Shown: positions 36,731 through 46,446, numbered from the stretch's first letter. The stretch: 64,000 nt of DNA from PALSA-911 sp963743035 (GCA_963743035.1 CAVUOB010000004.1:310001-374000); one strand, 5' to 3'. A program made the numbers and translations. The notes: generated by a model not told the origin, from the letters alone.

Positions 36731-38464
36731 TCATCCTTCGTCAGTCGGCACGAACCCGTACTCGCGCCGCGCCTCCGTCAGCGTAACGTATCCGTCTATC
36801 ACGTCTTCGGAAAGACGTGCCGGATCGCGCGCGACGGGCGGACCGAAGCCGCCCGATCCCGGCGCATCGAGGATCACGCGCGAGCCCGCCGGCGCGATGA
36901 AGCCGCCCTTGCTGGTGAGCGCGCGCGTGGAGCCGTCCGCCTGTTCCAGCACGATCCTGGCGGGCGCGCCCGGCCTTCCGCCTTCCAGTCCGAAAGGCGG
37001 GGTTACCGTGCGCTCGCAGCACACTGCCGCATGGGCATCTTTACCCAGCACGCGCCACACCCGCCGCACGCCCAGCCCGCCGCGCCAGGTCCCTGCCCCG
37101 CCGCTGTCCGGGATGACGGAATATTCCTCGACGCGCAGCGGAAAGCTCATTTCGATGATTTCCACCGGCGTGTTCATCATGTTGGACACGGTGGCGGCCA
37201 CGGCGTTGATGCCGTCCTTCACCGGCCGCGCGCCGAAGCCGCCCTTCACCAATTCGTAGCTGACATATCTTTCGCCGCTGCGGTGATCGGTGCCGCCGAA
37301 GGTCATCACGCAGGACGTGCCCTGCGATCCCGCCATCACCGTGCGCGGCGTGATCCGGTGCATCGCCGCCATCACCATGTCGGCGACGCGGTGCGACATT
37401 TCATGGTTGGCATAGACCACCGGTGCCGGAAGCTGCGCGTGCACCACCGATCCCGGCGGCGCGGTGACGGTGACCGGCCGCCAGCAGCCGGAGTTCGGCG
37501 GGATCAGGTTCTGCGGATCGACGATCATCTTCAGCGCGCAGAACACGCCGGATGCGGTCACCGTCAGCGGCGCGTTCATCGGCCCCGCGACCTGCGGGTC
37601 CGATCCGGCGAAATCGGCGATGATGGTATCGCCGCGCTTGGTGATCCGCAGTTTCACGGTAAAGGTCTCGTCCGCGGTGGCCCCCTGCGCAATCACGCCG
37701 TCGCCGTCGAAGATGTCGGTAAACTCGGCCTCGCCGTCCGGCAGCGCGCTCAGTGCCGCGCGCATCATGGTTTCGGAATAATCCAGCACTTCCTGCATGA
37801 TCTCCAGCAGCGTGTCGGTGCCGTATTTCCTCGCCAGCGCCTGCAGCCTTGCCTCGGCGCGCCAGTTCGCCGCCACCTGTGCGCGCAAGTCGCCGAGGCG
37901 CTCGGTCGGCGTGCGGACATTGGCGAAGATGATCGCCTCGATCGCCGGATCGGGCTTGCCGTCGCGATACAGGCGCACCGGCGGCAGGCGCAGCCCTTCG
38001 CCGTAGATCTCCGTCACCGCGCCGTAGCTGCCGGGCGTGGCGCTGCCGATATCCGGCCAATGCGCGCGCACGCAGCCGAAACCCAGCAGCCGCCCGTCGA
38101 GGAAGGCCGGCGCCACCACGTTCACGTCCGGCAGATGCGAGCCGCCCTGATAGGGATCGTTGTGAATGAACACGTCTCCCGGCGCGGCATCGGGGAAGGC
38201 GCGCACCACGGCGCGCACCGCGTCCGGCATGGAGCCGAGATGGATCGGCAGGTCCGGCCCCTGCGCCACCATGTTGCCGGCGATGTCGAAGATGCCGCAG
38301 GAATAATCGCCGGCCACTTTCAGCAGCGGCGAATAGGCGGTCTTCGCCAGCACGATCTTCATTTCCTCGGCCGCCGAGGTCAGGGCGTTCTTCACCACCT
38401 CGAACCGCGCGGGGTCGCTGCGCAGGCGGCGCGCCACGGGAGGCTGGGCGATATCGTCGTTCAT
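36731..38464 (-). CDS. hyuB: Hydantoinase B/oxoprolinase family protein
   Basis: This 577-residue subunit has family segments FEVVKNALTSAAEEMKIVL, the metal-site region GDVFIHNDPYQGGSHLPDVN, VRAHWPDIGSATPGSYG, FADFAGSDPQ-type acids (IIADFAGSDPQVAGPMNAPL), VVYANHEMSHRVADMV and the terminal RGGLGVRRVW. With HyuA it forms an ATP-dependent N-methylhydantoinase/5-oxoprolinase/acetone-carboxylase-like complex; the substrate is unknown. Its ATG overlaps the hyuA stop. Confidence 0.87.
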   Translation of the reverse strand: MNDDIAQPPVARRLRSDPARFEVVKNALTSAAEEMKIVLAKTAYSPLLKVAGDYSCGIFDIAGNMVAQGPDLPIHLGSMPDAVRAVVRAFPDAAPGDVFIHNDPYQGGSHLPDVNVVAPAFLDGRLLGFGCVRAHWPDIGSATPGSYGAVTEIYGEGLRLPPVRLYRDGKPDPAIEAIIFANVRTPTERLGDLRAQVAANWRAEARLQALARKYGTDTLLEIMQEVLDYSETMMRAALSALPDGEAEFTDIFDGDGVIAQGATADETFTVKLRITKRGDTIIADFAGSDPQVAGPMNAPLTVTASGVFCALKMIVDPQNLIPPNSGCWRPVTVTAPPGSVVHAQLPAPVVYANHEMSHRVADMVMAAMHRITPRTVMAGSQGTSCVMTFGGTDHRSGERYVSYELVKGGFGARPVKDGINAVAATVSNMMNTPVEIIEMSFPLRVEEYSVIPDSGGAGTWRGGLGVRRVWRVLGKDAHAAVCCERTVTPPFGLEGGRPGAPARIVLEQADGSTRALTSKGGFIAPAGSRVILDAPGSGGFGPPVARDPARLSEDVIDGYVTLTEARREYGFVPTDEG

Positions 38465-40542
38465 GAGCCGGTCCTCGTCATGCGGATATAGCCCAGTCTA
38501 TCGATGGCCGCGGTCCAGCCTGGCGGCAGGACCGTGGTGCTGTCCATCGCCTCGATGATCGCGGGACCGGCAATCGCGGTGCCCGGCACCAGCCCGTCGC
38601 GCCAATGCACGTCGCAGGCGACGAAGCCGGTGGCGGCGAACCAGATGTCGCGCCGGCGGACCCGGGCGCGGGCCGGATCGGCACGCTGCGCCAGGGTCAG
38701 CCTGGGCAGCCGGCCCAGTGCCGTCAGCCGCAGATTGACCAGCTGCACCGCCTCCGCCCGGTTGGCGTGGCCGTAGGTCTGCTCATGCTTCAGGTGAAAC
38801 GACGCCGCCAGCGCATCCAGGCTTTCGCGCGTCACCGGCCCGTCGGCCAGCGGCAGCGTCAGTTCATAGGCCTGGCGCCGGTAGCGCACATCCGCCAGGC
38901 GCAGCAGCCCGTGCCGTTCGGGGGGAACGCGGGCCGCCTCCAGCATCGCGCGGCCCTCCGCCTCCATCGCCGCGATCACGCCCGCCACCCGCGCCGGATC
39001 GATGCTGCCGAGATCGGCATACAGCGTGCGCGAGTAGTCCCGCTTCAGGTCGGTCGCCACCAGCCCGAGCGCGGAAAACGCGCCGGGCGCCGGCGGCACG
39101 ATCACCTCGGGGATCGCCAACTCCTCCGCCAGCGCCGCCGCGTGCACCGGCCCGGCGCCGCCGAAGGCGATCAGGCTGAATTCGCGCGGATCGTAGCCGC
39201 GCTCGATCGACACGATGCGCAGCGCCTCCGCCATGTTGGCGTTGACGATTTCGATGATGCGCCACGCCGCATCCGCCACGCCCAGGCCCAGCGGATCGCC
39301 GACGCCCAAGGCGATCGCGCGTTCCGCCCCCGGCAAATCCACCTTCAGCGCGCCGCCCAGGAGCGCGCCGCGATCGAGATAGCCGAGCACCACATTGGCG
39401 TCCGTCACCGTCGGCTGGGTGCCGCCGCGGCCGTATGCGGCCGGCCCCGGCGAGGCGCCGGCGCTGCTCGGACCCACCTTCAGGGAACCGCCAGGATCGA
39501 CCCAGGCGATCGACCCGCCGCCGGCGCTGACCTCCGCGAGGTCGATGACCGGCACGCGGATCGGGTGGCCGGTGCCGTGCATCCAGCGGCTGCCGCTGCC
39601 GCCGGTGCCGCCGACCTCGTATTCCGCCGTCACCGCCACCTCGCCGCCGGCGATCACGCTGGCCTTGGCGGTGGTGCCGCCCATGTCGAAGGAGATCAAA
39701 TTGGGCTGGCCCAGTTGCCGCCCGGCCAGCGCCGCCGCGATCACCCCGGCGGCCGGGCCGGATTCCACCGCCATGGCCGGCATCCGCAGCCCCTCAGCGA
39801 TGTCGAACACGCCGCCCGAGGAGCCCATCACGTAAAGCTCCGGCAGTCCGAGCGCCGAGGTGGCGGCGCTGAGCCGGCCGAGATAGCTCGCCAGCAGCGG
39901 CCCGACATAGGCGCAGACCGCGGTGGTGCTGGCGCGCTCGAATTCGCGGATTTCCGGCAGCACCTCGCAGGACAGGAATACGCCGACCCCCGGCAGCGCC
40001 GCGCGCAGGGCGACGCCGAGCGCCTTCTCATGCGCATCGTTCAGGAACGAGAACAGGAAGGATACCGCCACCGTCTCCAGCCCGGCGGCGCGGATGGCCT
40101 CGATCAGCGCCGGGATTTCCTCCTCCGCCAGCGGCGTGACCACCTCGCCCTGGGCATCGATCCGCTCGGTGATCTCGAAGCGCCAGCGGCGCGGCACCAG
40201 CACTGCCGGGCCGTCCTGGAACAGATCGTAGAGATCCGATCGCGAGGAGCGCCGCAGCTCCAGCACATCGCGAAAGCCGCGCGTGGTGACGAAGCCGGCT
40301 TTGGCGCCCTTGCCCTCCAGCAGCGCATTGGTCACCACCGTGGTGGCATGCGACAGCAGCGAGACATCGGCGGCGTCGATCGCGTTTTCCGCCATGCCCT
40401 GGCGGATGCCCTGGATCACGCCGCGGCCGAAATCATCTGGCGTGGTCAGCACCTTGGCGACACCGATCCGTCCGCTGGTCTCTTCCACCATGGCGACGTC
40501 GGTGAAGGTGCCGCCGATATCGATCCCGATCCGCCACGCCAT
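38461..40542 (-). CDS. hyuA: Hydantoinase A/oxoprolinase family protein
   Basis: This 693-residue ATP-binding subunit has an actin/Hsp70-type phosphate loop at the N-terminus (RIGIDIGGTFTDVAMVEE), LLSHATTVVTNALLEGKGAK, ESGPAAGVIAAA, the second phosphate loop SFDMGGTTAKASVIAGGE and FGGAGPVHAAALAEEL near the C-terminus. It is translationally coupled to hyuB. It probably hydrolyses or carboxylates a cyclic amide or ketone, and the window gives no clue as to which. The divergent neighbour is a DUF218 gene. Confidence 0.88.
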   Translation of the reverse strand: MAWRIGIDIGGTFTDVAMVEETSGRIGVAKVLTTPDDFGRGVIQGIRQGMAENAIDAADVSLLSHATTVVTNALLEGKGAKAGFVTTRGFRDVLELRRSSRSDLYDLFQDGPAVLVPRRWRFEITERIDAQGEVVTPLAEEEIPALIEAIRAAGLETVAVSFLFSFLNDAHEKALGVALRAALPGVGVFLSCEVLPEIREFERASTTAVCAYVGPLLASYLGRLSAATSALGLPELYVMGSSGGVFDIAEGLRMPAMAVESGPAAGVIAAALAGRQLGQPNLISFDMGGTTAKASVIAGGEVAVTAEYEVGGTGGSGSRWMHGTGHPIRVPVIDLAEVSAGGGSIAWVDPGGSLKVGPSSAGASPGPAAYGRGGTQPTVTDANVVLGYLDRGALLGGALKVDLPGAERAIALGVGDPLGLGVADAAWRIIEIVNANMAEALRIVSIERGYDPREFSLIAFGGAGPVHAAALAEELAIPEVIVPPAPGAFSALGLVATDLKRDYSRTLYADLGSIDPARVAGVIAAMEAEGRAMLEAARVPPERHGLLRLADVRYRRQAYELTLPLADGPVTRESLDALAASFHLKHEQTYGHANRAEAVQLVNLRLTALGRLPRLTLAQRADPARARVRRRDIWFAATGFVACDVHWRDGLVPGTAIAGPAIIEAMDSTTVLPPGWTAAIDRLGYIRMTRTGS

Positions 40543-40630
40543 GCACCTGCACCTTCTGCCCGTTCAACCGGAACGATAGGCAGGAGCCGCGCCGGGTGGA
40601 ACCCCATTGCGCTGCGGCCAGGGCCGGGCG

Positions 40631-41455
40631 ATGAACCGGGTGTCGCCACGATTGGGTTTTCGCATGCTTTTCATACTCGGCAAGATATTCGAGCTGATCA
40701 TCCGCCCGAGCACGATCCTGCTGCTGCTGAGCCTGGCCGGAACCGTGCTTTGCGCGCGCGGCCGCCGGCGATGGGGAATGCGCGCTTTGTATGCGGGCGT
40801 CGGCGGCTTCACGCTGATCGCGGTGCTGCCGATCGACGCCTGGGTGATGGCGCCGCTGGAGGAGCGCTTTCCGCAGGTGATTGCTCCGCCCGCGCATGTC
40901 GACGGCATCATCGTGCTGGGCGGCGCGGTGGACATCAAGCGCACGATGGCGCACGGCATTCCGGCGCTGAACTGGGAAGCGGAGCGGATGACCGCCTTCG
41001 CCGGCCTGGCCCGCCGCTATCCGCAGGCGAGGCTGGTGTTCACCGGCGGGTCCGGGGCGCTGCAGGCCGAAGGCCTGACGGAGGCCGATATCGCGCGCCA
41101 GCTGTTCACCGATCTCGGCGTCGACCAGGACCGCATGGTCTACGAAAGCGCCTCTCGCACCACCTACGAGAACGCCGAGTACAGCCGCCGTCTCATTCGC
41201 CCCAAGCCAGGGGAGTTGTGGATCCTCGTCACCTCGGCCAACCACATGCCGCGCGCCGTCGGCGTGTTCCGGCATGTGGGCTGGGATGTCCTGCCCTGGC
41301 CGGTCGCCTTCAAGGCGCCGCCGGAATGGACTCTCGGCAGTTTCAGCCTGTTTCCGGCCCATCTCCAGGTCGTCGATTACGCGTTCCACGAATGGCTGGG
41401 CCTGGTCGCGTATTATGTAACCGGGCGAAGCGACACGCTGTTTCCCGGGCCCTGA
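40631..41455 (+). CDS. YdcF/ElyC-family (DUF218) membrane protein
   Basis: This 274-residue protein has two N-terminal membrane helices (FILGKIFELIIRPSTILLLL and LYAGVGGFTLIAVLPIDAWV). A DUF218 domain follows: GIIVLGGAVD, ARLVFTGGSGAL, ESASRTTYENAEYSRRLI, LVTSANHMPRAVGVFRH. E. coli ElyC of this family supports cell-wall and lipid-carrier homeostasis. The ATG at 40631 was preferred over a TTG upstream; an internal ATG at MLFILGK is possible. It is convergent with the oxidase gene 5 bp away. Confidence 0.83.
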   Translation: MNRVSPRLGFRMLFILGKIFELIIRPSTILLLLSLAGTVLCARGRRRWGMRALYAGVGGFTLIAVLPIDAWVMAPLEERFPQVIAPPAHVDGIIVLGGAVDIKRTMAHGIPALNWEAERMTAFAGLARRYPQARLVFTGGSGALQAEGLTEADIARQLFTDLGVDQDRMVYESASRTTYENAEYSRRLIRPKPGELWILVTSANHMPRAVGVFRHVGWDVLPWPVAFKAPPEWTLGSFSLFPAHLQVVDYAFHEWLGLVAYYVTGRSDTLFPGP

Positions 41456-41460
41456 GCCGA

Positions 41461-42852
41461 CTATCTGGCGATTTCGGCGATCTCGCCCACCGTGATCGGC
41501 TTCAGCGGCGGACGCACCCGGAAATAGCCGATGTCGTCCATGCCGGCGCCGAGCGCCCGCGCCAGCACCGCGGACACCGTCGGCCCGCACAGGCGGCCCT
41601 GGCACGGCCCCATGCCGGTGCGCAGAAAGCTCTTGGCCTGATTGGGCCCCTGGCAGCCCTGGGCGGCGACCTGGCGCAGCGCCCCGGCAGTTACTTCCTC
41701 GCAGCGGCAGACCAGCACGCCATCCGCCGGCGCCAGGATCGCTTCCGGCGGGGCATAGAGCCGGTCGAGGAAATCGCGCACCGCCAGATGCGACCGCCGC
41801 GACCGCAGATCGGCGGCGGCCAGCGCGTCGCGCCGCTTCGCATCGATGCGCTCCAGCCGGTGCAGTACCTCGAAAGCCGCCACGCGGCCGGCGTATTCGG
41901 CGGCCATGGCGCCGCCGATGCCGGCGCCGTCGCCGGCGATCAGGATGCCCGGCACCGAACTGTTGCCCCAGACATCGAGCTGCGGCACGAAGCAGCTTTG
42001 CCGGTCGTTCCAGGTGAAATCGCAGCCGATGGAGCGGGCCATCTGCTGGGAGGGGATGACGCCCTCATGCAGTGCGACGATGCCGGCCTGGACATGCCGG
42101 CGATCGCCGGCTGCATGGAAGGACACGCCGGTAGCGTGGTCTTTGCCCTCGATGCGAAGCCCGGTGACGCGCCGATGGATCGGCACGCCGCTCCGCGCCA
42201 GGTCGCGCCTGAGCCGCAGCCCCTTCAGCAGATACCGCCAGCCATGGCCGAGCAGCGCCGATGGCAGCAGCCGGCGGGCGGCGAGCTCGTTGGCGCGGGA
42301 GGTGGTATCCAGGATCGCGGCCGGACGCGCGCCGACCGCCAGGCACTGGCCGGCCAGCAGATAGAGCAGCGGCCCGGAACCGACCAGGACGAACGGAACA
42401 TCCGGCACCAGGGCTGCGGATTTCAGCAACACCTGCAACGACCCGACGGTCATCACGCCGGGCAGCGTCCAGCCGGGCACCGGCACCGGGCGCTCCATCG
42501 CGCCGGTGGCGACGATCACCGCCCCCGCCTGCAGGCAGGAAGACGCGCCGGCGGTGCTGACCCACAGCTCGCGGTCCGGCGTGACCTGCCAGACCAGGCT
42601 CGCGGGACGATAGGCCGCGCCGCTGCGGCGGAACCGCTCGGCCAGCGCCGCGCCATGCACATAATCGCGGCCGAGTGCCGCGCGCAGCGCCGGGCGGTCC
42701 GCCGATTGCTCCATGTTCCGATAGATCTGCCCGCCGGGCCCGGCATTCTCGTCCAGCAGCACGACGCTCGCGCCCTGCTCGGCCAGGACGCTCGCCGCGG
42801 CCAGGCCGGCCGGACCGGCGCCGATGACCGCGGCGTCCCAGATGTCTCTCAA
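41461..42852 (-). CDS. FAD/NAD(P)-dependent oxidoreductase subunit, HcnB/opine-oxidase A-like
   Basis: This 463-residue flavoprotein has an N-terminal dinucleotide fold (AAVIGAGPAGLAAASVLAEQ), GPGGQIYRN and a second nucleotide-binding region (VIVATGAMERPVPVPGW..FVLVGSGPLLYLLAG). A C-terminal BFD-like iron-sulfur domain has four Cys (VCRCEEVTAG and GMGPCQGRLCGP). It is the alpha subunit of a membrane or soluble heterotrimeric amine dehydrogenase with the next two genes upstream. Relatives include hydrogen cyanide synthase HcnB, opine oxidases and D-hydroxyproline dehydrogenase; the substrate here is unknown. Confidence 0.82.
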   Translation of the reverse strand: MRDIWDAAVIGAGPAGLAAASVLAEQGASVVLLDENAGPGGQIYRNMEQSADRPALRAALGRDYVHGAALAERFRRSGAAYRPASLVWQVTPDRELWVSTAGASSCLQAGAVIVATGAMERPVPVPGWTLPGVMTVGSLQVLLKSAALVPDVPFVLVGSGPLLYLLAGQCLAVGARPAAILDTTSRANELAARRLLPSALLGHGWRYLLKGLRLRRDLARSGVPIHRRVTGLRIEGKDHATGVSFHAAGDRRHVQAGIVALHEGVIPSQQMARSIGCDFTWNDRQSCFVPQLDVWGNSSVPGILIAGDGAGIGGAMAAEYAGRVAAFEVLHRLERIDAKRRDALAAADLRSRRSHLAVRDFLDRLYAPPEAILAPADGVLVCRCEEVTAGALRQVAAQGCQGPNQAKSFLRTGMGPCQGRLCGPTVSAVLARALGAGMDDIGYFRVRPPLKPITVGEIAEIAR

Positions 42853-42865
42853 GGTTTTCTGTCTC

Positions 42866-43156
42866 TCATTTCATGTCCCGCGCGCCGCGCTGGCGGGTTA
42901 TCACCATGCCGTCGCGCGCCGGCGTCAGGCAGGCCTGGCGGTTGCCGACGCCGTCGATTTCCACCAGGCAGTCGAAGCACACGCCCATCATGCAATAAGG
43001 CGCGCGCGGCGCGCCGGAGACCGGGGTTTCCCGCAAGGCGACCACCCCCGCCGCCAGCAGCGCCGCGGCGACGCTGTCGCCCTGCCGGGCCAGGATCTCC
43101 ACGCCGTCGAAACGCAAGCGCAGCTCGGAGGCATTCGGTTCAAGACGGCGAAACAT
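42866..43156 (-). CDS. (2Fe-2S)-binding subunit, HcnA-like
   Basis: This 96-residue ferredoxin-like subunit has the cluster motif YCMMGVCFDCLVEIDG and a fourth Cys in RQACLTPARDGM. The loop before the first Cys is AGVVALRETPVSGAPRA. It transfers electrons between the flanking FAD subunits. The ATG lies inside the 3' end of the HcnC-like gene (17-bp overlap), and 13 bp separate it from the HcnB-like gene. Confidence 0.82.
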   Translation of the reverse strand: MFRRLEPNASELRLRFDGVEILARQGDSVAAALLAAGVVALRETPVSGAPRAPYCMMGVCFDCLVEIDGVGNRQACLTPARDGMVITRQRGARDMK

Positions 43157-44249
43157 CGAAGCGCCTGCTGGAGAAAACCGAGAGATCAGCCGGCACCGTG
43201 CCGGCCAGGATCGCCGGCGCCAGCGCCAGGGCATGCGCCCCGGCCAGCGTGACGCCGCTATGGCAGGTGGCGGAGAACGCGCCGGGATAGAGCTCCGACC
43301 GGTCGTAGATCGGAAAACCGTCTGGCGTCATCACCCGCAGCCCGGCCCAGACGCGCACCACGGACGCATTCGCCAGCGCCGGGAAGGTCAGCCGCGCGCG
43401 CGCCGCGATCGCCTGCATCACCTCCGGCGTGGTGGAGGCGTCGAAGCCCGCATCCTCCTGGCTGTCGCCCAGCATCACCGATCCTTCATTGGTCTGGCGG
43501 ATCTTGTGGGTGGCGTAGTCCAGCAGCGGCTGCAGCCGCTCGGTGACCAGGATCTGCCCGCGCACGGGATGCACCGGCATGGACAAGCCCACCATCGGCG
43601 CGAGATCGCGCGAGCCGAGCCCGGCCGCAACCACCAGCTTGCCGGCCAGAAACTGTTCGCCTCCGCAATGGACCGTGAAACTGTTGGGCCTGGCATCGAT
43701 GGCGGTGACCTTGCGGTTGGGCAGATAGGCGCCGCCCTGCGCCAGCAGCGCCGCGTGCAGCGCGCGCAGCAGCCGCAGCGAGTTGGCCTGGCCATCCATC
43801 GGGCAGAACGCCGCGCCGACCACCGCATCGCCGATGCCCGGCACCATCGCCCGCACCTCCTCCCGCCCGAGGATGCGGGTGCCGATATCGCCGCTTTCGT
43901 TGTGCATCCGCTGGACCATCGCGGCGCGGTCCGCCAGTTCGTCCTCATCGAGGCAGAAATGCAGGCCGCCCCGCTGCTGCAGCGCCACGTCGACGCCGGT
44001 GGCGGTGGCCAGCGCGCCGGCCAGGCCCGGCCAGAGCTGCGCGGATTGCTGCGTCCAATGCGCGTAGCCCGGCATGCCCGCGCCTTTGCCCTGCACCCAG
44101 ACCAGGCCGAAATTCGCCCGCGAGGCCCGGTTCGCGACGTCGCCCTCGTCCAGCAGCGCCACCCTGGCGCCGGCGGAGGCGGCGCCCCAGGCGATCGCGC
44201 CCCCCACCAGCCCGCCGCCGATGACGATGAGGTCGTAAGCCTCGCTCAT
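43140..44249 (-). CDS. FAD-dependent amine oxidoreductase subunit, HcnC/DadA-like
   Basis: This 369-residue DAO-family flavoprotein has the FAD-binding motif LIVIGGGLVGGAIAWGAASA followed by VALLDEGDVANRASRANFG. Later parts are PVHPVRGQILVTERLQPLL and VWAGLRVMTPDGFPIYD, then SGVTLAGAHALALAPAILAG. It is the catalytic beta subunit of the heterotrimer and leads the three-gene minus-strand operon. It would oxidise an imino acid, opine or N-substituted amino acid. The first gene starts 70 bp from the divergent CoA-transferase. Confidence 0.83.
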   Translation of the reverse strand: MSEAYDLIVIGGGLVGGAIAWGAASAGARVALLDEGDVANRASRANFGLVWVQGKGAGMPGYAHWTQQSAQLWPGLAGALATATGVDVALQQRGGLHFCLDEDELADRAAMVQRMHNESGDIGTRILGREEVRAMVPGIGDAVVGAAFCPMDGQANSLRLLRALHAALLAQGGAYLPNRKVTAIDARPNSFTVHCGGEQFLAGKLVVAAGLGSRDLAPMVGLSMPVHPVRGQILVTERLQPLLDYATHKIRQTNEGSVMLGDSQEDAGFDASTTPEVMQAIAARARLTFPALANASVVRVWAGLRVMTPDGFPIYDRSELYPGAFSATCHSGVTLAGAHALALAPAILAGTVPADLSVFSSRRFDVSPS

Positions 44250-44319
44250 GCCTGTCCCGTCGCCCTTTCGCCGTACCGCGCACGCCACTATAGCCTCACC
44301 GCAAATGGAGGATACCCGC

Positions 44320-45423
44320 ATGCGCCCCTATGAAGGCCTGAAAGTACTCGATCTCAGCCAGGGCATCGCCGGCCCGCATGCCGGCATGCTGCTGGCGCTG
44401 CACGGCGCCGACGTGGTGAAGGTGGAACCGCCGGAGGGCGACTGGTCGCGCGGGCTGGGCCATAGCGGCGACGGCGTGTCGATCATCTGCGCCACCTATA
44501 ACCGCGGCAAGCGCAGCCTGGTGCTGGACCTGAAGAACCCGGCGGACCATGCCCGCGCGGTAGAACTGGCGCGCAAGGCCGACGTGGTGCTGGAAAGCTT
44601 CCGCCCCGGCGTGGTGGGCCGCCTGGGCCTGGCCTATGCGGATGTGCGCAAGATCAACCCGGGCGTGATCTACATGTCGGTATCCGGTTTCGGCCAGACC
44701 GGCCCCTATGCCGAACGCCCCTGCACCGACAGCGTCGCGCAGGCCTATGCCGGGCTGGCGGCGATGAATGTCGGCAATGACGGCATTCCGCACCGGCTCG
44801 GCGTGTTCGTCTGCGACGTCATCACCGGGCTGTACGGCTTCTCCGCCATTCAGGCGGCGCTGGCGGGACGGGAAAAATCGGGCGGCCAATATATCGACAT
44901 CGACCTGGCGCACGGCACCGCGGCCCTGCTGTCCCAGCCGATCGCCAACGCGGTCGCGCTCGGCGGCAACCCGCCGCCGTTGAACATGCCGGCCGGCACC
45001 TATCGCACCAGCGATGGCTGGCTCGGCCTGACCTTCGTGCGGGAAGCGCATTACGTGACCCTGTGCGACGCGATCGGCCGCCCCGACCTTGCCACCGATC
45101 CGCGCTTCAACAGCTTCGCGCTGCGGGCGCAGAACCAGGCGGAGCTGCTGCCGGTCCTGCGCGGGATCTTCGCCGCCGCCCCCACCGCGCACTGGACCGC
45201 GCTGCTGCAGGCCAAGGGGCTGCTGGCGGACCGCATCAACACGCCGCTGGAACTGGTTTCCGACCCGCATATGCAGGCGCGCGGCTCCATCGTCGCGCAT
45301 CCGCAGCCCGGGCTCGGCAGCATCACCCTGCCGCTGACCCCCGGCGTGCGCACGGATGCCGAGATCGGGCCCGCGCCGCTGCTGGGCCAGCACAGCGCGG
45401 AGGTGCTGGCGAACCCCTGGTAG
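44320..45423 (+). CDS. CaiB/BaiF (class III) CoA-transferase
   Basis: This 367-residue enzyme moves CoA between carboxylic acids. Family segments are LKVLDLSQGIAGPHAGMLLA, GADVVKVEPPEGDWSR, NRGKRSLVLDLKNP, VVLESFRPGVVGRLGL and SVSGFGQTGPYAERPCTDSV, with the catalytic Asp expected in the latter and then AGTYRTSDGWL. The ATG follows GGAGG by about 8 bp. Shorter than formyl-CoA transferases but normal for the group. It is convergent, 3 bp from the sulfurtransferase gene. Confidence 0.85.
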   Translation: MRPYEGLKVLDLSQGIAGPHAGMLLALHGADVVKVEPPEGDWSRGLGHSGDGVSIICATYNRGKRSLVLDLKNPADHARAVELARKADVVLESFRPGVVGRLGLAYADVRKINPGVIYMSVSGFGQTGPYAERPCTDSVAQAYAGLAAMNVGNDGIPHRLGVFVCDVITGLYGFSAIQAALAGREKSGGQYIDIDLAHGTAALLSQPIANAVALGGNPPPLNMPAGTYRTSDGWLGLTFVREAHYVTLCDAIGRPDLATDPRFNSFALRAQNQAELLPVLRGIFAAAPTAHWTALLQAKGLLADRINTPLELVSDPHMQARGSIVAHPQPGLGSITLPLTPGVRTDAEIGPAPLLGQHSAEVLANPW

Positions 45424-45426
45424 GGG

Positions 45427-46320
45427 TCAGCCCGACGCGCCGGTTTCCATCGGCAGGGACGGATCGACCGCCCATTCCGACAGCGACGCGTCGTACAGCA
45501 CCACATTCTCGTGCCCGAGCATCACCAGCGCCAGGGCATCCGCGCTGGCCGCGATGCCGCCGCCGCAATAGGTGATCACGCGCCTGTCCAGCGCGCCGAC
45601 CGCGGCGAAGCGGCGGCGCAGTTCCTCCGGCGGCAGGAAGGCGTTGGTTTCGGGATCCAGCAGATGCGCCGCCGGCAGGTTGACGCTGCCCTTGATATGG
45701 CCCGGGCGGCCGTAGGTGTTGCCGCCGGTGCCGGCATGCTGCGCCGGCTGCAGCGCGTTGATGGTGCAGACCGAGCCGTCGCCGATGGCCGCCAGCACCG
45801 CCTCCTTGCCCACCATCAGGTCGCGCTTGCCGCGCTGCGGGAATGCCTGCGGGGCGCGCGCGGTGCCGGACCCGGTCTCCACCGCCCTGCCCTCCCGGCT
45901 CCATTTCTGCCAGCCGCCGTTCAGCACGGCGGCGTTGTCGTGGCCGAAGATGCGCAGCATCCACCACACCCGGCTCGCCCACCACACATTCCCGGTGCTG
46001 TAGGTGACGACCCTGGTATCCGCGCCGACGCCGAACCGCCCCATCGCCTGCGCGAAATATTCGGCCGTGGGCAGCATGAAGCGCAGCTTCGTGCCCGGAT
46101 CCGACAGATCCGCCTGCAGATCCAGGAATTGCGCGCCGGGGATATGCCCAAGCTCGAAATCCGCCCGGCCGGGAACCGCGTTATAGGTGGTCTTCGGGTT
46201 CGGGATCAGATGCACCGTGCAGTCCAGCACGACGGTGTTCGGATCCGTCAGATGCTGTGCCAGCCAGTCGGTCTCCACCAGGAATTCCGGATGAACGAAG
46301 CCGTCCGTGGTCGTGCTCAT
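45427..46320 (-). CDS. Rhodanese-type sulfurtransferase (two domains)
   Basis: This 297-residue tandem-rhodanese protein resembles SseA. The first, non-catalytic domain contains VVLDCTVHLIPNPK and GHIPGAQFLDLQADLSDPG. The second has GHIKGSVNLPAAHLLD and the active-site loop ITYCGGGIAASADALALVML, with Cys as the persulfide carrier. It moves sulfur from thiosulfate or mercaptopyruvate to acceptors such as cyanide; an HcnABC-like oxidase lies nearby, but a cyanide link is only speculation. Start chosen at MSTTTDGF. Confidence 0.87.
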   Translation of the reverse strand: MSTTTDGFVHPEFLVETDWLAQHLTDPNTVVLDCTVHLIPNPKTTYNAVPGRADFELGHIPGAQFLDLQADLSDPGTKLRFMLPTAEYFAQAMGRFGVGADTRVVTYSTGNVWWASRVWWMLRIFGHDNAAVLNGGWQKWSREGRAVETGSGTARAPQAFPQRGKRDLMVGKEAVLAAIGDGSVCTINALQPAQHAGTGGNTYGRPGHIKGSVNLPAAHLLDPETNAFLPPEELRRRFAAVGALDRRVITYCGGGIAASADALALVMLGHENVVLYDASLSEWAVDPSLPMETGASG

Positions 46321-46446
46321 GGCGCTTTCCCCCGCTTGCATGCAGCGCAGAGATTGCCCCGGCCCGACGGCCAAGACCAGACCAGCCAAGCAAGACCAGA
46401 CCAGCCAAGACCGGCCCGCCGCGGCGCGGCGCCGCGGCGAGGAGCC

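Noticed and set aside
38605..43290. Very long open frame on the plus strand opposite hyuA, the DUF218 gene and the oxidase genes
   Set aside because: It runs antisense or out of frame to well-conserved genes and its translation has no recognisable family. High GC content produces such shadows.
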